This document shows, in pieces, positions 28,877 through 38,000 of a stretch of 57,561 nucleotides of DNA. Both the position numbers and the translations under genes were made by a program. Every line of letters starts with the position of its first letter. Position 1 is the stretch's first letter. The stretch lies in the IMG/VR virus record IMGVR_UViG_3300005095_000010, positions 1-57,561 of that record. The stretch is one strand, 5' to 3'. The notes under the pieces are model-generated. The model saw nothing but the letters and a program-made list of their open reading frames with translations, was not told where the DNA came from and did no database searches. This stretch comes from a virus.

Positions 28877-28883
28877 CGATATA
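28877..28883 (+). promoter_or_regulatory. Late promoter motif CGATATA
   Basis: CGATATACA, 36 nt before the start codon at 28913. Confidence 0.6.
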
Positions 28884-28912
28884 CAATAAATGATTGTATA
28901 AAGGAAGCCTAA

Positions 28913-30103
28913 ATGCTATATAAACAAATAACTTTTCAAATAGAAGTGCCAGTTTCCGTTGATTGGGGAGATGGTAATGTAATTCAATACCCTGCGGGGG
29001 AAATTACTGGTACTCCTAAAGGAGAAGTTATTATAACTTCCACTGAACCAGTGGAGGAAATTAACTTCTTAACAGATACAATTTCACAAGCTGCTTTTGA
29101 CGAAGCTGCTGATTATAAGTATGCAAACGAATTATTTAAAGATAAGAGAAACATTCAAGTAGTTTACTTTGATAAAAACAGTCCAATAGTAACAACAAGG
29201 CAAGCATTTGCTAATAGTGGGATTATATACCATGCTGATATGGCTCATCACAGACCACAGCAGTTACAATACATGCATTTACATGCCCATAGATTACAGT
29301 GTGTAGAGGGATTAGACACCAGACATGCGTTTAATGCTTATGGATTATTTGAAGATACACCACTATTAAAGCACCCAAGACCTTTTGAAATTGCTGCACT
29401 AGAGGACACAAATGCTGGTGGATGTCATTATGAGAATACTTTTCAATGTGTATACCCTGTATTTCATAACAACTTCTCACTTTCTAAGGTTCAGTTCGAG
29501 GAAAGTATAAAGCTGCCCGATGGGTATGAGATGTATTACCCATTTCTGAATGGCATAGTCCAGACCCCTAAAAGATATAGTCATTATGTCAGAGGATGCC
29601 ATGTAAACCCTGATAGTCTTTATTTTGATGGTAATAGAGATTACATTATTGTACATTATTCACCACAATATGACCAAGGTACTGCAACTGTTTGGGTAAA
29701 ACGTAGAAGTGATGGTAGGAATTATGATACTATCTTTGCCGAATCTGGTTCTGCTTCTCAATTGATAGCATGGATACCTTCTGATAATAAATTATGGTTT
29801 CAACTTGATGGTAGTTACAAGGGCAGGTGTGCAAGCAGTGTGACTATACCTGAGAATGTTTGGACACATATAGCAGTTACTTATAGTACAACTGATGTTG
29901 TTTTATATATTAATGGTGAAGTTGTTGGAGGTGTTGACAATGTTGCAATGTCTGGGGGGTTCTGGCAAAGAGCACATGATAACCTATCTATTGGTGGCAG
30001 TCCTTATGCAACAAGTATGTACGGGTGGTTAAAGCATTTTAGATGGTACAATAAAGTGCTCTCACAAGATGAAATAAAAGTTATTTATAATTCGGGGGTA
30101 TAG
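28913..30103 (+). CDS. Carbohydrate-binding-type virion protein: PKD/BspA-like region plus LamG domain, 396 aa
   Basis: Near the start SVDWGDGNV is a PKD/BspA-type surface motif. Residues about 60-230 contain leucine-rich BspA-like repeats (AFANSGIIYHADMAH and GLFEDTPLLKHP). From about residue 235 (SLYFDGNRDYIIVHY, VWTHIAVTYSTTDVVLYING, SIGGSPYATSMYGWLKHFR) there is a LamG/concanavalin-like jelly-roll domain. Proteins of this make-up bind glycans. The position between tail terminator and tail tube genes is unusual for a fibre and may mark a tail decoration protein. Confidence 0.75.
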   Translation: MLYKQITFQIEVPVSVDWGDGNVIQYPAGEITGTPKGEVIITSTEPVEEINFLTDTISQAAFDEAADYKYANELFKDKRNIQVVYFDKNSPIVTTRQAFANSGIIYHADMAHHRPQQLQYMHLHAHRLQCVEGLDTRHAFNAYGLFEDTPLLKHPRPFEIAALEDTNAGGCHYENTFQCVYPVFHNNFSLSKVQFEESIKLPDGYEMYYPFLNGIVQTPKRYSHYVRGCHVNPDSLYFDGNRDYIIVHYSPQYDQGTATVWVKRRSDGRNYDTIFAESGSASQLIAWIPSDNKLWFQLDGSYKGRCASSVTIPENVWTHIAVTYSTTDVVLYINGEVVGGVDNVAMSGGFWQRAHDNLSIGGSPYATSMYGWLKHFRWYNKVLSQDEIKVIYNSGV

Positions 30104-30104
30104 T

Positions 30105-32747
30105 ATGGGTCATTATATTGAAAATGGTACAATAATTACTACCACAAGTGATGTTGAGTTAACCCATACTGAGCAGCAAGTAGATGGTTATGAGCAATTT
30201 GTAGCAGCTAAAAGAGTAGTGATAGAAGAAGGTATACCAGCTTTTACAGATTATGGGCAGGAGTTTATAAATGTAATCCCTCCTATGATTAATAATGGCT
30301 CTCCAAACGGTGAGGTGTATTCATCTACAGGGTTAGAGACAAAAGTAGAGGCTTATAAAGCTTTTTCAAGAGACCCCAGCACTATGTTGCGATGGAGTAG
30401 TAAAAGTGGTTGGTTAAAGTATGATGCTCAAGATACTATATTTATAGCTAGGTATGTGTTAACCACCCCATATTCAGGGGATGCCAATGCCTTACCAAAA
30501 TCATGGAAAGTACTTGGCTCAGCTGATGATAGAAACTGGGTAGTTATTGACAGTCGTTATAATAAAACACTAGATTTAGGTACTAGGTATGCTTTCGAGT
30601 GTATTGCACCACATGGGTATAGATATATTAAAATTGAATGGAGTGACACAAGAGGTAATGTAGGGTACTCTTTATTTTCTACAATAGATTTTTATGGTGT
30701 TGTAAGATTAGCATTTGATTTCGATTTCGATGCTACGGAGCCAGTTGGTATGTTACATACAGAGCACCAAGAAGAGTTAACACATTTTCCTAGTGTGTAT
30801 AAGTTTCCTAAACTTGATGATATCGACCCATTTGGAGATGCATCACAACTTTGTTATTATAAATTAGATGGTGATTTAAATGATTCAATAACTGGCGTCC
30901 CTTTAAATACATATAGCATAACTCCAAGTTATGTTGAAGCCGATGACGGCTCAAAGGCACTAAACTTAGCAGGTGTAAATTCCTATTATTCATCCTACTT
31001 ATCAACACCCGATAAACTACCTCTGAATAATTTAGAGGGTGTGACTGTATGTGCGTGGGTAAAACAAACATTTTTTGATTATGATTTCTACCAATGTATT
31101 TGGACTATTACAACAAACAGGACTTGTAGCACAAGTGATAATTGTCGTATACAAAGCTTGTGGTTTAAAGACCATGATTCTACAGTACTTCATGGGTCTG
31201 TAATGTCCAATGGTGTTGACATTTCATGTGATACCCCCAGACATAGCGGCAGTACCGAAGAATGGATGTTTTTAGTAGTACGACAAACTGTAAGTGGTTT
31301 TGAAGTGCTAATTGATGGAAAAATACAGGCTGGTAGGGAGACTTACGCAACTGCTAGTATTATAAAAGATGGTTACTTAAATATCAGTGCATACAGACAG
31401 TATGCTAATTTCTATATAAAAGATGTGAGAGTATTTAATAAATACTTGGATGATTCACAATTAGCCAGAATACAGTTTGAGGGAAGGACTGTAGCTAGGC
31501 TTAGAGGTAATAGGATGCCGAAAGCCTTCACATTATTTGATAACTCCCATAAAATAAATGGTAAGGAACTACCATTAAATATTACTTCTTTTGAGGTCTT
31601 GAAAGAGCGTAAAAAATTTAGGTTTATAGATTATAGAATGACTGATGGCAATAGTATAAATAGTAATATTGCCATAGTTGAAGTTCAAGCACTAGCAGAT
31701 GATTTTACAGACATATCTAATGGCTCTCCAGTCTTAGTAGACCGTTCTGGCAATGGACACAAAGACTATATCACAGATGGGGACATTGATGCAAATCATT
31801 ATTACTCAGCAAATGCTAGTAGTGCTTATGTGCGTATTGATTTAGGGGAGCCAAAAGATATAAGATATATTCAAAATTGGAATTATTATGGGGATGGTAG
31901 GTATTATAAAAATGTGAGGGTGGCTTTAACCAATACCCCGTCACGTAGTTACACTACTGCTGATTATTATATCACACATGCTACCGAGTATCATGGTGTA
32001 TATACCGAAACAAGTGCTGGACACATAACCTCTAATTTGGCTTACAACTATATCTTTAAAGTTACTTTTGAGGTTGAGGATGTGGTATACCCGCCAGAAT
32101 ACACCAAAACTGTTGTCTTGAGATATCCAAGGGCTGGCAGTAGACTTTACAATATATTCTTTGAAGTGCAGAGAAATTTGTGGCATATAAAGCCAAGATT
32201 ATCTAAATCTATCAAAGAATCTATGCAAGTATTTGATACAGGAAATATGGTATTTCCTAGAAGAAAGATAGTAGTTGATGCGATAGCTATCGACGATATG
32301 CCTAAAGAATATTATCCACCATTCAAAGGTACTACAGATTTCTCTGATATAGCTGATAATGTTAGTTATAAGAAGGTCATTGGTACAGCTAAGTCTACTG
32401 TGGAGCAGGACTCATTGTTTGAGTTCACTTCTCACATAATTGCGGGGTCTGGGCAATACAATACAATAGTCAAAGTAATAAATGAAAATTGTAAGCCAAC
32501 TGACCACAGTAGTAAAGATATTCGATATAATTTATGTGGTGAAGATACAGGTAGGAAATTTCCTCCTATGGAATATGTTTACACTTCAGAAGTAGTATTT
32601 ATTACTTTTGGAAGGTATCATAATGCACCTACTGATAAAGAGGAAATAGAGGAAAATATCACTAATATAGTAGTTGTTGGTACTGTAGCCCCAACTGATG
32701 TAGAAAATAGTGATGTTGAAGAAAATATCGTCCATATAATTTCATAG
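30105..32747 (+). CDS. Large virion protein with discoidin (F5/8-C) and LamG-type domains, 880 aa
   Basis: Residues about 65-205 are a discoidin-type domain (MLRWSSKSGWLKYDA, SWKVLGSADDRNWVVI, GYRYIKIEWSD). Residues about 245-445 form a LamG-like domain (DGSKALNLAGVN, VTVCAWVKQTFF, FYIKDVRVFNKYLDDSQLARI). A second discoidin-like region lies about 510-680 (AYVRIDLGEPKDIRYIQNW). The remaining C-terminal part is beta-rich. It follows the 396-aa LamG gene by 1 bp, and the two presumably assemble together. It probably binds host surface glycans, either on tail decorations or capsid spikes. Confidence 0.75.
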   Translation: MGHYIENGTIITTTSDVELTHTEQQVDGYEQFVAAKRVVIEEGIPAFTDYGQEFINVIPPMINNGSPNGEVYSSTGLETKVEAYKAFSRDPSTMLRWSSKSGWLKYDAQDTIFIARYVLTTPYSGDANALPKSWKVLGSADDRNWVVIDSRYNKTLDLGTRYAFECIAPHGYRYIKIEWSDTRGNVGYSLFSTIDFYGVVRLAFDFDFDATEPVGMLHTEHQEELTHFPSVYKFPKLDDIDPFGDASQLCYYKLDGDLNDSITGVPLNTYSITPSYVEADDGSKALNLAGVNSYYSSYLSTPDKLPLNNLEGVTVCAWVKQTFFDYDFYQCIWTITTNRTCSTSDNCRIQSLWFKDHDSTVLHGSVMSNGVDISCDTPRHSGSTEEWMFLVVRQTVSGFEVLIDGKIQAGRETYATASIIKDGYLNISAYRQYANFYIKDVRVFNKYLDDSQLARIQFEGRTVARLRGNRMPKAFTLFDNSHKINGKELPLNITSFEVLKERKKFRFIDYRMTDGNSINSNIAIVEVQALADDFTDISNGSPVLVDRSGNGHKDYITDGDIDANHYYSANASSAYVRIDLGEPKDIRYIQNWNYYGDGRYYKNVRVALTNTPSRSYTTADYYITHATEYHGVYTETSAGHITSNLAYNYIFKVTFEVEDVVYPPEYTKTVVLRYPRAGSRLYNIFFEVQRNLWHIKPRLSKSIKESMQVFDTGNMVFPRRKIVVDAIAIDDMPKEYYPPFKGTTDFSDIADNVSYKKVIGTAKSTVEQDSLFEFTSHIIAGSGQYNTIVKVINENCKPTDHSSKDIRYNLCGEDTGRKFPPMEYVYTSEVVFITFGRYHNAPTDKEEIEENITNIVVVGTVAPTDVENSDVEENIVHIIS

Positions 32748-32767
32748 ACAGTGTATGATTTTTAGGA

Positions 32768-32774
32768 CGATATA
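32768..32774 (+). promoter_or_regulatory. Late promoter motif CGATATA
   Basis: CGATATATA, 33 nt before the tail tube start codon at 32801. Confidence 0.65.
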
Positions 32775-32800
32775 TATGAAAAGAATATAAAAGGACATAC

Positions 32801-33841
32801 ATGAGCTATAGAAGTACGAGTGCGGTGTACGCAGTCATTAAAGAAACTACTTTTAACAGTGGTGGTACATTTACAGACAGTGATGTTGTAGAAGTAACAT
32901 CTGATACTGCTCTGAAGCCAGAGATTGATGCGATTGAGCGTAAAGCTGTTTCCAATTCATTCCTGTCTTCTCCAAAACTGCCGGGGAAAGAATCTGGTTC
33001 TGGTACATTTGCCGTTGAGCTTATCCCAGTTGGAGGCACAAATAATGATATCAATGGAGCAGTTATTCTCGAAGTTGCTCTAGGAAGTAGAGAGGATGCT
33101 GGTGCAGACTCTGGAGCACTTATCGGGGTTAGTGATGCAAGTGGCACACCAGCTAATATGATTTATGAGGTACAATCTGGGGAAACTGGTGAAGCCGTAC
33201 TTTATAAACTAAATAAACCTTGTGGTGGTCAAGATAGTCTTGCTATCAAACAATTCCTTGGGTGTGATACTTCTGATTCTCAGATTATTACATATACTGG
33301 TATTGTTCCTAACTCTGTTACATTTGACTTCCCTGTTGCTGATATTGCAACTGTGTCGTTTGACACTGGGGCTGCTGGATTTGGTACAGCGTCTGGTGAA
33401 GCAATTCTACCATCAGTTTATATTTCTGCAAACCCTTACGTTGGTAAGAATGCGAAATTTACTGTTGATAATGTGGCGTATGAGGCAAAAGACCTCCAGT
33501 TTACTATTGAGAACACCGTTTCTGACAGAGAGGCACTTACAAGTTCTGGTATTACTGATAAAGTAATTACTGCAAAAATGGTTAAAGGTTCCCTGACAGT
33601 TACCTTTGAAAACTATGATGAACTTAATAAGTTTAAAAACTCTGTAGATGCGGCTATTTATCTTGAAATGACTTCTACAGACGGTGCAGATTCTTTCAAA
33701 TTTGCAATCTACCTACCAAGAGTTAGATATACCGCAGTTGGTATTGAAGACGATGATGGGGTACTTGCAAACAAGATTGAGTTTGAGGGTTATGAAGACG
33801 CTAATGGCGAAGCCCTGTTTATTGCACATCAAAAAGTGTAA
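32801..33841 (+). CDS. Major tail tube protein, 346 aa
   Basis: Beta-rich protein beginning MSYRSTSAVYAVIKETTFNSG, with repeated strands typical of tail tube folds, and two parts that look like a tube domain (residues 1 to about 220) and a second domain about 230-346. Own late promoter, strong AAAGGAC ribosome site and a terminator after it indicate a high-copy product. Placement directly before the tail chaperones and tape measure is the usual order. Confidence 0.75.
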   Translation: MSYRSTSAVYAVIKETTFNSGGTFTDSDVVEVTSDTALKPEIDAIERKAVSNSFLSSPKLPGKESGSGTFAVELIPVGGTNNDINGAVILEVALGSREDAGADSGALIGVSDASGTPANMIYEVQSGETGEAVLYKLNKPCGGQDSLAIKQFLGCDTSDSQIITYTGIVPNSVTFDFPVADIATVSFDTGAAGFGTASGEAILPSVYISANPYVGKNAKFTVDNVAYEAKDLQFTIENTVSDREALTSSGITDKVITAKMVKGSLTVTFENYDELNKFKNSVDAAIYLEMTSTDGADSFKFAIYLPRVRYTAVGIEDDDGVLANKIEFEGYEDANGEALFIAHQKV

Positions 33842-33849
33842 TGCACTGT

Positions 33850-33864
33850 GAGGGCTCTGCCCTC
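33850..33864 (+). terminator. Terminator after the tail tube gene
   Basis: GAGGGC-TCT-GCCCTC followed by ATTATAATAAC. Strong short stem without a long T-run. Confidence 0.55.
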
Positions 33865-33922
33865 ATTATAATAACATTTAACAATTTCTCCCCAAAATAC
33901 TACAATACCCCTTCTATTTTCA

Positions 33923-33929
33923 CGATATA
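33923..33929 (+). promoter_or_regulatory. Late promoter motif CGATATA
   Basis: CGATATATA, 36 nt before the start codon at 33959. Confidence 0.65.
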
Positions 33930-33958
33930 TAAATAAATAAAACAAAAGGATACCACTT

Positions 33959-34399
33959 ATGGCTATTACTATTAAACAAACAGCAGAAACTTATGAGTTT
34001 ATTCCACTTTCTGAAAGAATGGAGAAAGACCCATTTACAGTAACTATTAAAAGATTGCCTCCAAGACAATTTACAATTTTGGAAGATAAAATGGCTAAAA
34101 TCAACCAAGATGAGTCAATTTCATTTACAACTGGTACATTTAACTGGGCTGTTATCAAGAAGGGTCTGGTTGATTGGAAAAATATGCTTGATGAGGATGG
34201 AAAGCCAATTCTTCCTACAAAAAGTGGTAAAGGTGAGATTGTAGATGAATCACTTGACCTATTACCACTAGAATTGATTAGCGAGATTGCTAATACCATT
34301 GTCAGTATCTCTAAAGACCCTGACAATATTGATATTTACCTTGGCAACTTTAAACAAACTACAAAGGGTAAAACAGATGGAGAAAAACAGAGTAAGTAA
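33959..34399 (+). CDS. Tail assembly chaperone (gpG-like), 146 aa
   Basis: Acidic to mixed helical protein beginning MAITIKQTAETYEFIPLSER and located immediately before the tape measure gene, the usual place of the lambda G/T pair. It would coat the tape measure before tail assembly. The overlapping downstream gene at 34377 lies in the +1 frame, not in the -1 frame typical of lambda. The C terminus ends in KQTTKGKTDGEKQSK. Confidence 0.65.
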   Translation: MAITIKQTAETYEFIPLSERMEKDPFTVTIKRLPPRQFTILEDKMAKINQDESISFTTGTFNWAVIKKGLVDWKNMLDEDGKPILPTKSGKGEIVDESLDLLPLELISEIANTIVSISKDPDNIDIYLGNFKQTTKGKTDGEKQSK

Positions 34400-35051
34400 A
34401 GGGATATACTATTTTATTCCAGACCGTTACGAAAACTCTGTTGACTTTCAAATAACCTTCAGGGCTCTATCTTACAAAGAGATGGATGCCCTAACTTCCT
34501 TCCTAGAAACTGGCAGACATAACTTATTTGCATACCAAGTATGTAAGACGGCTATCATAGAGATAGAAGATGAGTTAGGTGCCACACACTCCTTAACCTC
34601 CCTCTCCCCAGAGATTATAACAGAAACATCCAACAAAATATTAGAGATGTCGTCATTACCAGCAGAAGAATATGAAAAACTACAATTAACTATAACTATT
34701 GCATTTGATGATACTTTTAAAACTGACTCATGGAAATGTGAAGTTTGTAGGTATAAAAAATTAGATAGGATACGTAATTGTGGTTTTAGAGGTGAAAAGG
34801 ACGGTGGCAATGACTTTTCAGTAATGGTTGGGGGGCAGTTATATAAGCACTGTCCGATATATGAATTAGAGCCAAAGCTACTAGATGCGGCTTTGGAAAG
34901 CTACTCAATGTATGATAAAAATTTGTTGCCAGATGATGGTGGGCTTTATGACCAAACTAAATTTTTTGTTATCTCTTCAAGATTAGTCACTCAAAAATTA
35001 AAAGAGGAAGAGATGAAAGAGTTAAAGAAACAACAGAGAAAAGGAAAATAA
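34377..35051 (+). CDS. Second tail chaperone-like protein with Cys cluster, 224 aa
   Basis: I place the start at MEKNRVSKGIYYFIPD, preceded by AAAGGG eight bases before ATG; it overlaps the first chaperone gene by 23 bp. The segment WKCEVCRYKKLDRIRNCGF, plus a later KHCPIY, gives four cysteines that could bind zinc. The N-terminal half is helical. Possible gpT counterpart, made either from its own start or by frameshift. The C terminus is Lys/Glu-rich (KEEEMKELKKQQRKGK). Confidence 0.6.
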   Translation: MEKNRVSKGIYYFIPDRYENSVDFQITFRALSYKEMDALTSFLETGRHNLFAYQVCKTAIIEIEDELGATHSLTSLSPEIITETSNKILEMSSLPAEEYEKLQLTITIAFDDTFKTDSWKCEVCRYKKLDRIRNCGFRGEKDGGNDFSVMVGGQLYKHCPIYELEPKLLDAALESYSMYDKNLLPDDGGLYDQTKFFVISSRLVTQKLKEEEMKELKKQQRKGK

Positions 35052-35052
35052 T

Positions 35053-38000
35053 ATGAATGCTGAGCACGGTAAAACATATATAGTTGATGTACAGATGGCT
35101 CTATCTGGTACAAAAGCTATGAGAAATAAACTTGTAAACACAATGTCAGATATTTCAAAAGTCAAAAAGGAGATTTCTGATTTGGGAATAGGTAAGATTT
35201 TTGAAGACCAGATTTCCAACCTACAAAACCGTGTTTCATCTTCATTCACAGAACTTAACAATTACATCACAGAATACCAAAGAAAGCTTAAAGAGATTGA
35301 TAGAGCAAAATTAGGCGGGGCTGATGTCACAGAGCTAGAATTATCATTAGATGATTCAGCTGAGGAAATGATTGCTAAATACAAAGAATATCTAAGTATT
35401 GTTGCAGATACTACAATAGAAGTAGAGAGATTGAAGCAAGTTAGTAAATCATCTATAGCATCTCAAGAAGCAGAGATATTAAAGACTATAACTCTTATGG
35501 AGAAATATGGAGTCAGTATTAGGCAAGCTGATTTAGCGTACCAGCAAGCTGCTCAAAAGGCTGAAGTTGCTAATAGTGCAGCACCACTAGCCAAATATAA
35601 CCAAGAACTTACAAAGAGATATGAACAACTTTCTAAAATTAGAGAGTTGCAGAATACTATGCAGTCTCTTGGGCTTGACTCATCAAAAGCAGCAGAATAT
35701 AGAGCAGAGTTGGCACGCATTGAAGATATATATGCAGACTTCTCAAAGCCAATAAAAGAAGCCGATGTTTTATTCAAAAACTTGAAACTTTCCCCAAAGC
35801 TAATAGCAGATATGGAGGCAGCCTCTAAATATGCTAAAGATTTGGGAACTGACCTTCAAAAGGCTATTAGCAAGAGTTCAGACCCTAAGGCTATAAGGGA
35901 GTTGCTAGAACTTCAAAAGAAGCTTGAAAAGGAGCAGCAAAATCTTGTAAAAGGCGGTAAAGAAGAGTATTCTATTGCTAAGAAAAACATTTCTGTAATT
36001 GATGAGCGTTATAAGAAGTATAAACAGCTAAATGAGCATGCAGATAGGTTGTTACAACTAACCAATGATGAGAAAAACCTTCAAAATGGTGTATCTGATG
36101 CAGTTGGTAAAGTAATTGATAAACTAAGAGCCGCTGCATTAGAGCAATTCGACTTATCAAAAAGTACCAGAGAGCATAATGGTATTCTTAAAGAAGCCTT
36201 AACTTTTGAATCACAACTTAACTCCAGCTTAAAAGAAAAAAATGGGTTAGAGATTAAACTTTTGAATCTCCAAACAAAACTTAATGAAAAATTGAGTGAA
36301 ATTAATAGGGTTATGAAACAGAAAGCCCCTTATGCTACTAAAAAGTCTTTGGAAGAGGCTAAAGCTGTTGCTAAGGAGCTAGAAAAAGAGATTGATAGTG
36401 TTGGTAATAAATTACAAGAAGTAAGAGGTATTGGTGCTATAGATGGCAACATAGACTCACACGCTATTAAAGTACAAAAAGCAGAGGTAGAGAAACTAAA
36501 TAGAAAATACTCAGAGACCTCTTTAAGAATAAAAGAAGTTAAGGCTAATTTGGCAGAACTTAGTCAAATTAAGTGGGGCGGTAATATCCTAAAGAGGGCT
36601 GTAGCGTATGCTTCTATGTACGCTGGTATTTATGAAGTTATCAGTGTTATGCGTAAAGGTGTTACTGCTGTTGTTGAATATGATACTCAAATGCGTACTA
36701 TTCAAGCAGTATTTGATGTTACTGGTAACACAGCAAAAAATCTTGCAGATAATATGCTGGCTCTTGGTAGAGCTTGGGGTGGTAGTGTGCAAGATATCAA
36801 TGAAGCGGCACTTGCACTAGGACGTGCTGGTATTGCAACTGAGAAGGTAACAGAAGCCACAGAAGTGGTCATTAAAATGGCTAAACTTACTGGTGATAGT
36901 ATTGCAGTTTCTGCAAGTGCTGTTATTACATACCAACAGGTATTTGGAGATACACATCCAATCCTAAAAGAGGTAGGTGACCAGTTGGCTTATGTGGCTA
37001 ACCAATCACGTCTCAGCACACAAGATATTGGTACTTTTTCAAACTACGCACTTGCAGCTGCCAAATCAGCTGGGCTTAGTATGGAAGCAATCAACGCAAT
37101 GGCTACATCATTCTCAAATGCTGGTGTTAATGCGTCAACAATCGGTACACAGATTCGTAGATTTTCATCATTGATGCGAGATAATTCTACAGCTGCTAAA
37201 GAGTTTTTCTTAAAGATTGGCACAACTCAAGAAGCATTTGCAGCACAAATGCAAAGAGGTAAGAAAAGTGCTGATGAGGCAATGACATGGATTGCAAACA
37301 GACTTAAAAGTTTGAGTAATGAAGAGTTCCAAAAAACTATCCAAGGTATGGATATTCTTGCATCAAACTCAATTACCCTATTGAGAAACAACGCAGACGA
37401 GTTTCTTAGACACTTTCAAACACTTAATGAGGGAGTGCAGGGAGAGATTGACAAAGCTAACTTGATTTCTGATGGATATCAAGCATCTTTTGAGAAAATG
37501 AAGATTGCTGCATCAGACGCTTTTATTGCAATAAGTGAGACAGCCGCACCTGTAGTGCAGGGTATGCTAGACTCTATGGCTGAATACTTTGATTACATAA
37601 AAGCTCACAAAACAGAAGTTGTAGCTGCCATTGATAGTATTTTGAATACTGCTAAATGGGTGGCAATATCAGCAATAATTGTAAAAGTCGTTAATGCTTT
37701 AAGTCTATTTAGCTCAAATGTTGGCGGGTTACTTAGCAAAATCTTGCCAGTTACTGCTGCTGTTGAGGCTTTAAGTGCGGGATTCTTGGCAGCTGCTGGG
37801 GCTGTGAGAGCATTTTTAGCAACTAACCCTGTAGGGTGGGCGATATTAGCTACTGGAGCTATTGCTGGAGCTGCTATATCAATTTACGATTATGCAACTG
37901 CTGTTGATAAAGCGGCAGAAGCTCAAAAGAATTATAGAACTGTGCAAGATGATATAAAAGCTGCTGAAAAAACAGTTTCAGAAAACAGAAAAGAACTTGG

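Noticed and set aside
34287-34376. Upstream extension of the second tail chaperone frame
   Set aside because: It lies fully in the coding region of the first chaperone with no ribosome site; the ATG at 34377 has one.
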